DNA of 64,000 nucleotides from Desulfobulbus sp. GTDB taxonomy: Bacteria; Desulfobacterota; Desulfobulbia; Desulfobulbales; Desulfobulbaceae. Positions 16,751 through 26,289 of the stretch are shown piece after piece. Under the pieces are notes generated by a model. That model ran no database searches. It was given only the letters and a program-made list of their open reading frames with translations, and had not been told where the DNA came from. The DNA lies in NCBI GenBank assembly GCA_011051875.1, contig DRKI01000100.1, positions 1-64,000 of the forward strand, written 5' to 3'. Both the position numbers and the translations under genes were made by a program. Each line of letters opens with the position of its first letter. Positions within the stretch are counted from its first letter, which is position 1.

Positions 16751-17768
16751 TGTGGAAGCCGGTGCTCTGCACCCGGTTGCGGCCGTTGTTCTTGGCCTGG
16801 TAGAGGGCCTGGTCGGCGGCGGCGATGAGGTCGTCAGGCCGGGAACCCTGTTCAGGAACCGTGGTGGCCACCCCGACACTGATGGTGACGTGATCGGTGA
16901 TTTTCGAGTTTTCATGAGGGATCTGCCGGGCCTCCACATTGGCCCGCATCTCCTCGGCCACGGCCAGGGCGCCCTTGACCCCGGTCTCCGGCAGAATGGC
17001 GGCAAACTCCTCACCGCCGTAGCGGGCCACCATGTCGGTCTCCCGCCGGACCGACTGTTCCAGGATCCCGGCCACCTGGCGCAGGCAGTCGTCGCCGCCC
17101 TGGTGGCCGTAGGTATCGTTGAACAGCTTGAAGAAGTCGATGTCCAGCATGATGATGGATATGGAGGATCCGTGCCGGATGGCCCGTTGCCATTCCTTGC
17201 GCAGGAGCTGGTCGAACCGGCGGCGGTTGGGCACCCCGGTCAGGCCGTCCAGGGAGGAGAGCCGTTCCAGCACCTTGTTGGCCTCGGCCAGTTTGCGCTG
17301 GCTCCGGCGCAGGGCCTCGAAGGCCTCGTCCCGCTGTTTCTGGCTGATGTAGGCCCGGGAATGGTAGCGGATTCGGGCAATGAGTTCGATCCGGTCAGGA
17401 AGCTTGACCAGGTAGTCGTTGGCGCCCAGCTCGAATGCCTTGCTCTTGATCTCCGGCTCCTCCTTGGTGGAGAGCACGATGATGGGCACCTGGGCCGTCA
17501 CCGGGTTGGCACGGAAGAACTTGACCATGGTCAGGCCGTCCAGCTCGGGCATGACCAGGTCCTGGAGGATGATGGTTGGTTCGAGACTGGTGGCCATTTC
17601 GACGGCCTTGGTGGGGTTCTGGCAGTAGTGGAAATCGAGTTCCTCGCTTGCCAGGGCCCGGCGGACCGCCTCGGCGATCATCTGCTGGTCATCCACCAGC
17701 AGGACCGTGATCCTGTAATCCTGGATCTCGTGAAGAGAGTGATCTATATCCTGCAGCTCGTCAGTCAT
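16737..17768 (-). CDS. wspR: WspR-like response regulator diguanylate cyclase
   Basis: 343 residues: a REC domain (about 20-145) with the phospho-acceptor Asp70 in ILQDLVMPELDG, a coiled-coil stalk (about 145-175), and a GGDEF domain with an intact GGEEF signature. An RxxD inhibitory site (RETD) lies five residues before it. It makes c-di-GMP when phosphorylated by the WspE kinase. It is the last gene of the wsp operon and overlaps wspF by 8 bp. The final codons and the stop coincide with a family A repeat, so the native C-terminus may have been altered by insertion. Confidence 0.93.
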   Translation of the reverse strand: MTDELQDIDHSLHEIQDYRITVLLVDDQQMIAEAVRRALASEELDFHYCQNPTKAVEMATSLEPTIILQDLVMPELDGLTMVKFFRANPVTAQVPIIVLSTKEEPEIKSKAFELGANDYLVKLPDRIELIARIRYHSRAYISQKQRDEAFEALRRSQRKLAEANKVLERLSSLDGLTGVPNRRRFDQLLRKEWQRAIRHGSSISIIMLDIDFFKLFNDTYGHQGGDDCLRQVAGILEQSVRRETDMVARYGGEEFAAILPETGVKGALAVAEEMRANVEARQIPHENSKITDHVTISVGVATTVPEQGSRPDDLIAAADQALYQAKNNGRNRVQSTGFHSDSA

Positions 17769-18798
17769 GGTTACATGTTCCCCTTTGCGGGTTCAATAGC
17801 TCAAGTATTCTTGCGCCGATATCTTCAAGTGGCAGGACCTCGCAGACCGCGCCCACCTCAACAGCCGCCTTGGGCATTCCGTAGACAACGCAGCTTTCCC
17901 TGTCCTGGGCAATGGAGTAGTGGCTGTTTTTGCGCAGGGCGAGCAACCCTTCGGCGCCGTCCCTGCCCATGCCGGTCAGGATGACGCCGATACAGTTGCC
18001 GTGCCAGTACCGGGCCACGCTTTTGAAAAAGACATCGGCCGAGGGATGATAGAAGTTGTCCTTCGGGTCGACCGAGTAGGTCAGGTTGTTGCTGGGAGTC
18101 ATGACCACATGGTCGGCGGTGGCAGGAATGAGTACCGTCCCCGTGCGCGGCCGCTCCCCGTTCTCCAGCACCTTGACCCGAATGGAGACCTGGGTGTCAA
18201 GCCATTCTGCCAGGCCGCCGGCAAACTGCTTGTCCATGTGCTGGACCACCACCACCGCCGCCGGCAGGTCGGCCGGCAACCGCTTCAGGATCCTGAGCAG
18301 GGCCTGGGGGCCGCCGGTGGAGCTGCCGATGGCCACCAGCCAGTGCTTACCCGTGCCCCTTTGCAGGCTGGCCGGAACTCCGGCGGGCGATGCGCTTTTG
18401 GATCCGCCCGGCAGGCCGGAGATCCTGGCGATCCGGTCGATTTTCTGCAGCAGGTCGCGGGCCCCGTTCTGGCCGCCGCCCAGGACCGGGGTGGCGACCA
18501 CGTCCAGGGCGCCCGCTCCCATGGCCTCGAAGACCTTGCCCGAGTTGCCCGAAACGCTGGCTGTGACCACCAGGATGTTGCATGGACTGGCCTGCATGAT
18601 CCGGCGTGTCGCCTCGACACCATCCATCACCGGCATCACCAGGTCCATGAGGATCAGGTCCGGCGGATCTTCCGCAGCCCTTGCCACGGCCACGGCACCG
18701 TTTTCCGCGGTCCAGAGAATCTGGTGATCCGATGGGAGGAGGGCCCTGCGCAGTGCCTCCACCGCCATGGGCATGTCGTTGACTATTCCTATCTTCAC
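17761..18798 (-). CDS. wspF: WspF-like chemotaxis methylesterase (CheB family)
   Basis: 345 residues: REC domain with DLILMDLVMPVMDG, a linker, and a CheB methylesterase domain with the catalytic Ser region AIGSSTGGPQALL, His in VVVQHMDKQF and Asp in ILTGMGRDGAEG. It demethylates the WspA receptor and so resets the pathway. In pseudomonads loss of WspF locks WspR on. It starts with GTG at 18798, preceded by CGGAG. A family A repeat separates it from wspE upstream. Confidence 0.93.
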   Translation of the reverse strand: MKIGIVNDMPMAVEALRRALLPSDHQILWTAENGAVAVARAAEDPPDLILMDLVMPVMDGVEATRRIMQASPCNILVVTASVSGNSGKVFEAMGAGALDVVATPVLGGGQNGARDLLQKIDRIARISGLPGGSKSASPAGVPASLQRGTGKHWLVAIGSSTGGPQALLRILKRLPADLPAAVVVVQHMDKQFAGGLAEWLDTQVSIRVKVLENGERPRTGTVLIPATADHVVMTPSNNLTYSVDPKDNFYHPSADVFFKSVARYWHGNCIGVILTGMGRDGAEGLLALRKNSHYSIAQDRESCVVYGMPKAAVEVGAVCEVLPLEDIGARILELLNPQRGTCNHD

Positions 18799-18851
18799 TG
18801 TTTCTCCGTAACAGGTCGCAGGTTGCTATCCCGGTGTTTTCAATCCTCAGA

Positions 18852-18945
18852 ACTGTACGTCGGCACAGGTGCCCCGTCTCTGTGCCGGCGTGCCGGTTCG
18901 CCATGGGCCCTCTATGCGGGGCCGGCGCGCCCGTGACAACTTACG
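18852..18945 (+). repeat. dispersed repeat family A, copy 3
   Basis: About 95 bp in the 207-bp gap between wspE and wspF. The left end GTACGTCGGCACAGGTGCCC and CTCTGTGCCGGCG matches copy 1; the right end GTGACAACTTACG matches copy 2. The right arm is shortened. Confidence 0.6.
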
Positions 18946-19005
18946 TTTTTCCGTGTCTGTACGGCCCGCCACGGAGCCGGACGGCTCCTGCCGGCTCATG
19001 CGGGG

Positions 19006-21774
19006 TCAGTCCGGTTCCGGTCCTCCGATCAGCTCCTCGACGGCCCTGACCAGGGTCTCGTCCTGGAAACTGCCCTTGGTCAGGTAATAATCGGCCCCGG
19101 CCTCGAGTCCCCTGTTCCGGTCCTCCTGCCGATCCTTGTAGGAGACAATGATGATCGGCAGCATCTGGAATTCCTTGTTGCCCCGGATGGTGGTCACCAG
19201 CTCGATGCCGTCCATGCGCGGCATGTCGACATCGGTGATGAGCAGGTCGAACGGCTCCTTGCGCAGCGTATTCCAGCCGTCCTGCCCGTCCACCGCCACC
19301 CGGACGTCATAGCCCCTGCCGGAGAGCATCTTTCGCTCCACCTCCCGGACGGTGATGGAATCGTCGACCACCAGGATCCGTTTCCGGCGGCTGCCCACGA
19401 CCTGTTCTTCCTGGTCGATGCGCTGGATGCGGTTGCCGGAGATCAGGTGGTCGATGGAGCGGACCATGTCCTCCACGTCGACGATCAGTACCGGCGTGCC
19501 GTCCTCGAGGATGGCGGCGGCATTGATATCCTGGATCTTCTGCAGCCGCCGGTCCAGCGAGTGCACCACCAGGTCGCGGATGCCGATGAAGGAATCCACG
19601 ATCAGGCCGTAGCGGTTGTGGCGGTCGCTGAGGACGAGGACCGGCATGTGACCTTCCGGGTCAGGCTCCGATTTTTCATCCTTCTCCAGGACCTGCCTGG
19701 CCGAGATCAGCCCGATCCGTTCCTGGTTGAAGGTGACATACTGGCGCCCCTCCACCTCCCTGACATTTTCGGGCCGCAGCTTGAGGACATGGTCGATGGC
19801 GACCAGGGGAAAGGCGTAATCCTCGCCGCTGATCTCCACCAGCAGCGACCTGGTGACCGACAGGGTGAGCGGCAGCTGCATCTCGAAGGTGGTGCCCCGG
19901 CCGGCGCCGGTGGTGGTGCGGATGATGCCGCGCACCTCGTGCACCGCGCTGTGGACCACGTCGAGGCCGACACCGCGGCCGGAGATCTTGCTCACCTGGT
20001 CGCGGGTACTGAAGTTGGGCAGGAAGAGAAACTCGAGCAGTTCGCTCTCGTTGAGTTCCCGGGCCATCTCCTCGGCGATCATCTTCCTGGCAATGATGGT
20101 TCGCCGCAGCTTTTCAAGATCGACTCCGCGGCCGTCATCGCTGACCACGATGTTGAGCATGCCGGCGCTGTGCCTGGCCTCCAGGCGGAGCAGCGCCTTT
20201 TCCGGCTTGCCGGCCTGGCGTCGTTCCTCGGGCGACTCGATACCGTGGTCCAGGGCGTTTCTGATCAGGTGGTTCAGGGGTGATTCGATCGTGTCCAGGA
20301 TGTCCCGGTCGACAAGGGTGTCGGCGCCGATGATCTCAAACTGGACCTGTTTGCCCAGCTCCCTGGCAAGATCACGGACCATGCGGGGAAAACCGCGGGT
20401 CCAGTCGGAGAAGGGACGCATCCGGTTGGCGATCACCTCCTGGTGCAGGTGATGGGAGATCTCGGTGGAGCGGCGGGCATGGTCCTCGATCTCCACCAGG
20501 CACTCATTGACCAGTTTGCGGCAGTCATCCATGCCACGCAGGAGGCTCCGCACGTTGTTCTCTTCCGGCAGCGCCGCATGGCCGCCGAAGTACAGGGTGT
20601 CCAGGTGGTTGTTGAGGAGACGGTATATCTTGTCCTGCCGGTGCTTGAGTTGCAGCATCTTGAGGGCAAAGGTGGGCAGCCACCGTGCCTCCACCTGGAC
20701 CTCGCCGGCCAGGCCCATGAGGCGGTTGAGGCCCTCGGCCGAGATGCGCAGTGACTGGTCCGGCGCCCGGGTCTCCGGCACCACGGTGGGTTTTTTCGAC
20801 GCAGTGGCTACCGGTTGGGCGGCAGGAGCGGGTGCCGCCGGGGACGAGCCGCCGCGGGATCCATTGTTTCGGTCCGCGGCCGCCTCCCGGTAGGCCCTGG
20901 CCAGGTCGGCCATGGTTTGCAGGTTGTCATCCAGCCACTGCTGCTGGCCGGCATCGTCCTGGCGGGCCAGTTCGGCCAGGAGGTCCACTCCTGCCAGCAG
21001 CCGGTCGATGGTTTCGCTGTCAGGGACCATTCTGCCTTCCTGGCCGGCCACGAAAAGGTCTTCCAGGGCATGGGCCAGGTTGACCACGGGATCGAGGTTC
21101 ACGATGCGGGCCGCGCCCTTGATGGAATGGGCGGCGCGCATCAGCGCCACCATGGCCTCCTGCGACGAGGCGTCCTGTTCCAGGAGCAGCAGGTTGTCGC
21201 TGAGCGCCTGGCTGTGGCCCTCCACTTCCTGGCGGAACAGGTCCATCATGGACATGGCGCTCAGGTCGGCCGGGGCGTTTTCGTCCTGTTCGGCCGGGGC
21301 CGCTTCCGGATGGGCCGGGGATTCCGGTCCCGCGGCCGTTTCCTCCGCCTCCCGGGCGGCCGTACCGGTGGAGGCCAGTTTTCTGTAGTTCTCCTCGAGC
21401 TGCTCCACCTTGTACCGTTGCTGTTCGAGCCAGTCCGGCAGTTCCTCTCCAGTGACCGTGGCGGTCTCGCCCAGCAGGTCGACCCCGGCAAACAGGAGGT
21501 CGATGGCATCGGCATCGAGGGTGAGCCGGCCGTCCTGGGCGGCGACGAAGATATCCTCCATGGCATGGGTCAGGCTGACCAGGGCCGCGAGGTCGACGAT
21601 GCGGGCCGCCCCCTTGAGCGAGTGGGCCGCCCGCATCAACGATGCCAGGGCATCGGCGTCGCCGGGATTGTTCTCAAGGACCAGGAGATTGTCGGAGAGG
21701 GTGGCGCAATGGTTTTCAGCCTCCATGCGGAAGAGATCCAGCATGGACATTGCACTGAGGTCCTGGCTGCTCAT
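19006..21774 (-). CDS. wspE: WspE-like hybrid CheA histidine kinase with two HPt domains and C-terminal receiver
   Basis: 922 residues. Two HPt domains in tandem: the first around His51 (MRAAHSLKG) and the second around His216 (MRAAHSIKG). Each is preceded by almost the same block (DLSAMSMLDLFR at about 6, DLSAMSMMDLFR at about 170), so the second is an internal duplication. An Ala/Pro/Glu-rich linker follows each one. Then come the kinase core (HLIRNALDHGIESPEER, DDGRGVD, GRGVGLDVV), a CheW-like domain, and a receiver with LLITDVDMPRMDG. It phosphorylates WspR and WspF. The start overlaps the wspD stop by 4 bp (ATGA). Confidence 0.94.
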   Translation of the reverse strand: MSSQDLSAMSMLDLFRMEAENHCATLSDNLLVLENNPGDADALASLMRAAHSLKGAARIVDLAALVSLTHAMEDIFVAAQDGRLTLDADAIDLLFAGVDLLGETATVTGEELPDWLEQQRYKVEQLEENYRKLASTGTAAREAEETAAGPESPAHPEAAPAEQDENAPADLSAMSMMDLFRQEVEGHSQALSDNLLLLEQDASSQEAMVALMRAAHSIKGAARIVNLDPVVNLAHALEDLFVAGQEGRMVPDSETIDRLLAGVDLLAELARQDDAGQQQWLDDNLQTMADLARAYREAAADRNNGSRGGSSPAAPAPAAQPVATASKKPTVVPETRAPDQSLRISAEGLNRLMGLAGEVQVEARWLPTFALKMLQLKHRQDKIYRLLNNHLDTLYFGGHAALPEENNVRSLLRGMDDCRKLVNECLVEIEDHARRSTEISHHLHQEVIANRMRPFSDWTRGFPRMVRDLARELGKQVQFEIIGADTLVDRDILDTIESPLNHLIRNALDHGIESPEERRQAGKPEKALLRLEARHSAGMLNIVVSDDGRGVDLEKLRRTIIARKMIAEEMARELNESELLEFLFLPNFSTRDQVSKISGRGVGLDVVHSAVHEVRGIIRTTTGAGRGTTFEMQLPLTLSVTRSLLVEISGEDYAFPLVAIDHVLKLRPENVREVEGRQYVTFNQERIGLISARQVLEKDEKSEPDPEGHMPVLVLSDRHNRYGLIVDSFIGIRDLVVHSLDRRLQKIQDINAAAILEDGTPVLIVDVEDMVRSIDHLISGNRIQRIDQEEQVVGSRRKRILVVDDSITVREVERKMLSGRGYDVRVAVDGQDGWNTLRKEPFDLLITDVDMPRMDGIELVTTIRGNKEFQMLPIIIVSYKDRQEDRNRGLEAGADYYLTKGSFQDETLVRAVEELIGGPEPD

Positions 21775-22463
21775 AGGTATCTCATCAGGGTATCAAAAAG
21801 GATCTTGTCATTGAGAAAGCCGACTTCAAATTCCTCGACGCAGAGGATTCCCTTGCTGAAAGCGGCCTTGGATCCGGACACGGTTATGGGGAGCTGCTGC
21901 AGCATACCCTCGGCATAGCGGAAAGTGCCATACACCTCGCTGACCGGAAAGACGATTCGCTGGCCTTCCCTGGCCGCCACCACCAGCCGTTCGGGCGAAA
22001 GGTAGCGCTGCCAGGTCGTGGGTTTCTCGAAGCGGTCGATACCGAGAACCGCGCCGATGGAAAAACAGATCTCCAGCTTGCCGCGGATATTGACCAGGCC
22101 CCGGAGCACCTTGTTGCTTTTGTGGGGCAGGCTGTGGATCTTGCCCATGTCCACCACTTCCTGGATCAGGCCCGCCGGCAGGCCCAGCCATTCACCTCCG
22201 GCCCGGAAGATGAAGGCAGAGCGGATGGTGGAGACCTTTTTTTCCGGGGGCCGGGCAAAGGCCCTGGTCCATTCAATCCGGTCTCCGTCATCGATCACGC
22301 GTTCGAGCAGGCGGCGGCCGGTGTGGGAGTAGACCGGGCAGTTCCGGCAATGACCCAGTTCGGCAAGCCTGGGACACCGCTCCTTGCCTTCCCCCCAGAT
22401 GCCGACCTGGTTCCAGCAGTCCTGGACCGGTGTCCGTTCCTCTCTGAGATGCTGGTCTGACAC
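21771..22463 (-). CDS. wspD: WspD-like CheW adaptor with N-terminal Cys motif
   Basis: 230 residues. The first 60 residues carry CWNQVGIWG, CPRL and HCRNCPVYS, a Cys motif seen in WspD proteins. A CheW domain follows (about 75-225: FRAGGEWLGLPAGLIQEVV, GLVNIRGKLEICFSIG). It couples the WspA receptor to the WspE kinase. It starts with GTG at 22463, 6 bp after the wspC stop. Confidence 0.9.
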   Translation of the reverse strand: MSDQHLREERTPVQDCWNQVGIWGEGKERCPRLAELGHCRNCPVYSHTGRRLLERVIDDGDRIEWTRAFARPPEKKVSTIRSAFIFRAGGEWLGLPAGLIQEVVDMGKIHSLPHKSNKVLRGLVNIRGKLEICFSIGAVLGIDRFEKPTTWQRYLSPERLVVAAREGQRIVFPVSEVYGTFRYAEGMLQQLPITVSGSKAAFSKGILCVEEFEVGFLNDKILFDTLMRYL

Positions 22464-22469
22464 GTCTCT

Positions 22470-23720
22470 TTATCCTCGCTCCAGAACCTTGCGGGCCCTT
22501 CGCCGGTAGTGGCGGGCCCTGTCATGATCACCGGCCTGTTCCGCCAGCAGCGCGAGCAGGACCAGGCTCTCCTCGTGCTGCGGGTCCAGGTACAGGGCCT
22601 TGCGCAGCAGCCGGACCGCCTCCTCCGGTTGTCCCTGGCTGTCGCGGATCACGCCGAGAAGATAGTACCAGCGGGCCGAGGGATCGTTCGGCCCGGCCAT
22701 GTGCTGCTCACACAGGGCCGCGGCCTCGGCCAGCCGGCCGGTGTCAGCCAGGTGCATGACCTGGTCAAAGGAATCGTCCTCCGGCCTGGCGGGCACAGGT
22801 TTCTGCGCCGGGACAGGTTTTTTTGCCGGCCCGGGCCAGGTATTCAGTTGTATGGCGGTAAACGGCTGTCCGTCCTGTTGCCTCGGCGGCGGCGGATCGG
22901 CAGGGAGCCTGGTTTTCTGCGTCGGCCGGCGGAAGGCGAAGGAGCTCACGTCGGGCGAGCGGCTGAACGGGGTGTTCAGAAACAGGTTTGCTTCGGCATG
23001 GCCCGTGAACAGTGTGCCGCCGGGGACGAGCAGGTGGAAGAGGTTGGTAAAGACCTTTTCCTGGGCTTCCCTGCTGAGATAGATCAGGATATTGCGGCAG
23101 AAGATGACATTGAAGACACCAAGCCGGTCGGTGAACCCGGTATCGAGGATGTTGCCGCGGCAGAAGCGCACCAGGCTGCGGACCTGGTCCCGGAGGAGAT
23201 AGCCCTTGTCGGTCCTGGCGAAGAAGACGTCCCTGAAGGAGATGTCTGGAGAACGGAAGGAATTGTTGCCGTAGATACCGCGGGCGGCGATCTCCAGGGC
23301 CCGTTCGCTGATGTCTGCACCGGTGACCTCGAAATGGGTCGGCGGGATGCCGGCCAGGAGCAGGGCCATGACCGCCGAGTAGGGTTCCTCCCCGGTGGAG
23401 CAGGGCAGGCTCAGGATGCGGAACGGCAGGGGCTGGTTCTGCATTTTTGCCGTGCGTACCAGGTCGACCAGAATCTCAAAGGGTTCCTGGTGCCGGAAAA
23501 ACCAGGTCTCGGGGATCACCACCTCCTCGATCAGCCTGTCCAGCTCTTCCGCGGATCCTGCCAGGAGCCGCGCATAACCGACCATATCGTCGACTCCCAG
23601 CGCCTCCATACGACGCTGGATGGCTCGCTCGAAGGTGGAGCTGCTCACGGTCTCGATATTGAGACCGATGCTCTGCTCGAGACGGTCGATGATGTGCTGT
23701 CTGGCGGGATCCATTGACAT
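22470..23720 (-). CDS. wspC: WspC-like CheR methyltransferase with TPR tail
   Basis: 416 residues. CheR methyltransferase (about 1-270): VVIPETWFFRHQEPFEIL, the SAM-binding LSLPCSTGEEPYS, TGADISERALEIA and NVIFCRNILIYLS. After a Pro-rich linker there is a TPR-like tail (about 320-416: AAALCEQHMAGPNDPSARWYYLLGVIRDSQGQ). It methylates WspA. The ATG at 23720 gives MSMDPARQ; an ATG six bases further in is equally possible. The region between this gene and wspB (85 bp) holds nothing recognisable. Confidence 0.92.
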   Translation of the reverse strand: MSMDPARQHIIDRLEQSIGLNIETVSSSTFERAIQRRMEALGVDDMVGYARLLAGSAEELDRLIEEVVIPETWFFRHQEPFEILVDLVRTAKMQNQPLPFRILSLPCSTGEEPYSAVMALLLAGIPPTHFEVTGADISERALEIAARGIYGNNSFRSPDISFRDVFFARTDKGYLLRDQVRSLVRFCRGNILDTGFTDRLGVFNVIFCRNILIYLSREAQEKVFTNLFHLLVPGGTLFTGHAEANLFLNTPFSRSPDVSSFAFRRPTQKTRLPADPPPPRQQDGQPFTAIQLNTWPGPAKKPVPAQKPVPARPEDDSFDQVMHLADTGRLAEAAALCEQHMAGPNDPSARWYYLLGVIRDSQGQPEEAVRLLRKALYLDPQHEESLVLLALLAEQAGDHDRARHYRRRARKVLERG

Positions 23721-23804
23721 TCGCCTGCAAGAAACCGGAAGCCGGGGTAACAAACGGGCCGGGCGGCAACACTCCGTGTCACCGGGTGCGGCGCCGGTTC
23801 CGTC

Positions 23805-24254
23805 TCAACGGTAGAGCAGCTCCTCCATAGTCGCCCGGGGGAGCATTTTCCTGATGTCAAACCACTGCACCATCTCTTCGCTTCCCGGCTGGGCAATATA
23901 TTCGTTCAATGCCTCGTCGATGAGCACCCCCGATGTGCGCCGGCAGCTCTGGCTTGACTTGACCACATCGGTGACCCGTTCGGCGATCAGTCCCACCAGT
24001 CTGTCGTCTTCCTCGGAGAGGGGATAGTGGACCAGGATGATGCGGGTGGAGTAGACCTCGCGGCAGGGCACGTTTTCGGTGAGCGCGCAGAGGTCGAGCA
24101 CCGGCACGGCCTGGCTGTGGTAGTTTATGATCCCGGCCACGAATGGTGGCGCCGCCGGAATTTTCTTGAGCCGGAGAAGCGGTATGATCTCGACGACCTC
24201 GCGGCAATCCAGGGCAAACCTGCCATTGCCTGTTTCAAAGAGCAGGAGCAGCAT
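23805..24254 (-). CDS. wspB: WspB-like CheW adaptor
   Basis: 149 residues, a single CheW domain: LFETGNGRFALDCREVVEIIPL at the N-terminus, AGIINYHSQAVPVLDLC and LVGLIAERVTDVVK. It is the second adaptor linking WspA to WspE. It follows wspA by 19 bp on the same strand. Confidence 0.9.
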   Translation of the reverse strand: MLLLLFETGNGRFALDCREVVEIIPLLRLKKIPAAPPFVAGIINYHSQAVPVLDLCALTENVPCREVYSTRIILVHYPLSEEDDRLVGLIAERVTDVVKSSQSCRRTSGVLIDEALNEYIAQPGSEEMVQWFDIRKMLPRATMEELLYR

Positions 24255-24273
24255 AAGGTCGCCTCCGGCGGAT

Positions 24274-25914
24274 TCAGGCGATTTTGAAGCGGGAAATGGC
24301 TTCCTGCAGGCCCAGGGCCGCTTGCTGCAACTGTTCGATGGTCATGCTCATCTGGCTGATGGACTGTGCAGACTGCTGGGCCGCCTCGTTGAGCTGACTG
24401 GTGGCGTCACTGATCTGTTTCGCTCCCAGGGACTGGGCCTCGATACCTTCGCTGATGGTGGCCACCTGGGGCCGGAGCACCTGGACATGCTCGATCACGC
24501 CCTCGATCCGTTCGCTTCCTTCCCGGATGTCGGTGACACTGACCCGAACATCCTCGGCAAACTTGTCAATGGCCATGACCGCCGACGAAACCGCCGACTG
24601 GACGCCCTGGACCATCTGCTCGATATCGTAGGTGGCCACCGCTGTCTGGTCGGCCAGGCGCCGGATCTCGGTGGCGACCACGGCAAAGCCGGTGCCGTAC
24701 TCTCCCGCCTTTTCCGCCTCGATGGCCGCGTTGAGGGAGAGGAGGTTGGTCTGGTCCGCCACCTTGTTGATGGTCTTGACCACGCCGGCGATATCGGCCG
24801 CCTTCTCGCTCAGGATCGAGAGCTTGGCCACGATGGAGCCGGTGGCCTCCTCCATCTTGACCATGGTCTTGTCGATATGGCTCAGCCCGGCATGGCCGTT
24901 TTCAGCGGCATAGGCCGCGTTCTTGGTCAGGCTGTTGACGCTCTTCATGGTCGACATCAGGTTGGCCGAGGTGGCCGCGATTTGGGTGGTGGAGGCCGCG
25001 ATCTCACTGGTGGTGGCGGCATGCTCGTTGGCCGTGGCCTCCTGCTGCCTGGTCGTCGCCGCCAGCTCGGTGATGGAGCTGGTCACCTGGATGCCGGCCT
25101 TCTGGATCTCCTTGACCAGCTCGGCCAGGTAGCTCGCCATCTGGTTGAATCCTTTGATCAGGACTCCGAACTCGTCCCTGGCATCATATTCCAGCTGGTA
25201 GGTCAGGTCGCCCCGCATGACCCGGTTCAGGGCGTCGGTGAGGTGGCGCAGCGGTTCCTCGATGCTGCGCATCAGGAAAAAACCGGCAAGAAGGGCGATG
25301 CAGAGGCCGGTGGCCAGGGTGATGATGAAGGCCTTGCGGGAAAGATCGTAGCGTTCCTCGGCCTGCAGATACTCCTTCTGTACCGTGATCACCCTGTCCA
25401 TGATCAGGTTGTTGACCTTTTTCTCGAACTCCTGCTCAAAGGGTTCGAGCTCTTCGGCAAACAGGGCGTCCACCTTGTCGACGTCCTCTTCCTCCAGGGC
25501 GATGATGGCGCTGTTGACAAGTGACTTGGCCTTGTGGAAAAGGGGAAGTGACCGGGCGAACCAGTTGCCGCCGCCGTCCAGCCGGTCATCGCTGTTTTTC
25601 TCCAGTTCGTTCAGGTTTTCCTCGATGCCGGCCTTGGCTTTCTTGAGTCGTATGGCGGCCTCCTTCATGGAGATCTGCTCATAGAGCACCCGTTCGACGT
25701 TGCCGGTGACATTGAACTTGAAGAGTTCATTGAGCTGCCGCAGTTCCTCCATGGGCCGGACATGGCTTTCGTAAACCCTGGAGAGCGATTGCTTGGTACT
25801 GCGCATGCCGAGCAGGCCGCCCGCTCCCGATGCGACGAGCAGAAGGAGCAGAAAGAAGATGAAAAACAAGAGCCGCCAGCGAACGCTGATCTTGTTGATG
25901 AATGCCGGGGTCAT
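24274..25914 (-). CDS. wspA: WspA-like methyl-accepting surface-sensing receptor
   Basis: 546 residues. N-terminal helix (about 13-32), a periplasmic four-helix-bundle sensor (about 35-195, mostly charged helices), a second helix (about 198-217), HAMP, and the cytoplasmic signalling tip [38 protein letters not shown]. In pseudomonads WspA reports surface contact. It is the first gene of a complete wspABCDEFR operon (25914 to 16737). No clear promoter could be read in the gap upstream. Confidence 0.93.
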   Translation of the reverse strand: MTPAFINKISVRWRLLFFIFFLLLLLVASGAGGLLGMRSTKQSLSRVYESHVRPMEELRQLNELFKFNVTGNVERVLYEQISMKEAAIRLKKAKAGIEENLNELEKNSDDRLDGGGNWFARSLPLFHKAKSLVNSAIIALEEEDVDKVDALFAEELEPFEQEFEKKVNNLIMDRVITVQKEYLQAEERYDLSRKAFIITLATGLCIALLAGFFLMRSIEEPLRHLTDALNRVMRGDLTYQLEYDARDEFGVLIKGFNQMASYLAELVKEIQKAGIQVTSSITELAATTRQQEATANEHAATTSEIAASTTQIAATSANLMSTMKSVNSLTKNAAYAAENGHAGLSHIDKTMVKMEEATGSIVAKLSILSEKAADIAGVVKTINKVADQTNLLSLNAAIEAEKAGEYGTGFAVVATEIRRLADQTAVATYDIEQMVQGVQSAVSSAVMAIDKFAEDVRVSVTDIREGSERIEGVIEHVQVLRPQVATISEGIEAQSLGAKQISDATSQLNEAAQQSAQSISQMSMTIEQLQQAALGLQEAISRFKIA

Positions 25915-26076
25915 GGTCGCTCCCTGTTGAAAAACAGTGTCTGGTGATCCGTGATCAGGTGGTGCCGCGCAGAGTCTCGCCGCACTCGTTCACCTCTTTG
26001 CGCGATCGCGATCGCCTGCAGAGAAGGGCATCGGGGTCTTCGCTTGCCTGCAGACAATCTAGGGGGTGTATGCCAG
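25915..26076. other. gene-free gap upstream of wspA (left part)
   Basis: The gap between wspA and the exonuclease gene is 375 bp (25915-26289). Its left half holds a 14-bp palindrome GCGATCGCGATCGC (26002-26015) and two CTGCAG sites about 35 bp apart. No gene or confident promoter is visible. The right half is repeat family B. Confidence 0.35.
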
Positions 26077-26167
26077 TGCAGTTCGGTCACGCACAGCTGT
26101 GGCACCCTGCAACCGCTTGCAAGTCCTGTATTGATCCTGGGTAATTGGATATCCCGTGATCGGTTAC
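26077..26167 (+). repeat. dispersed repeat family B, copy 1
   Basis: About 90 bp: CAGTTCGGTCACGCACAGCT, then GTGGCACCCTGCAACCGCTT, GCAAGTCCTGTATTGATCC, and GGATATCCCGTGATCGGTTA. It matches 40541-40631 (same orientation) and 43803-43900 (inverted) at most positions, and is partly echoed at 53181-53225. It contains short palindromes such as CTTGCAAG. Confidence 0.7.
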
Positions 26168-26289
26168 GATTTCACTTCCATACCGTCATGATATCAGCTC
26201 GGGATGGGGCAAACAAATTTTTTTTCCGGAATCAGCGGTACGGAAGGAGAGCGGGGTTGAAACTTCGCCGGGCCGGGAGAGGGCGCGGG

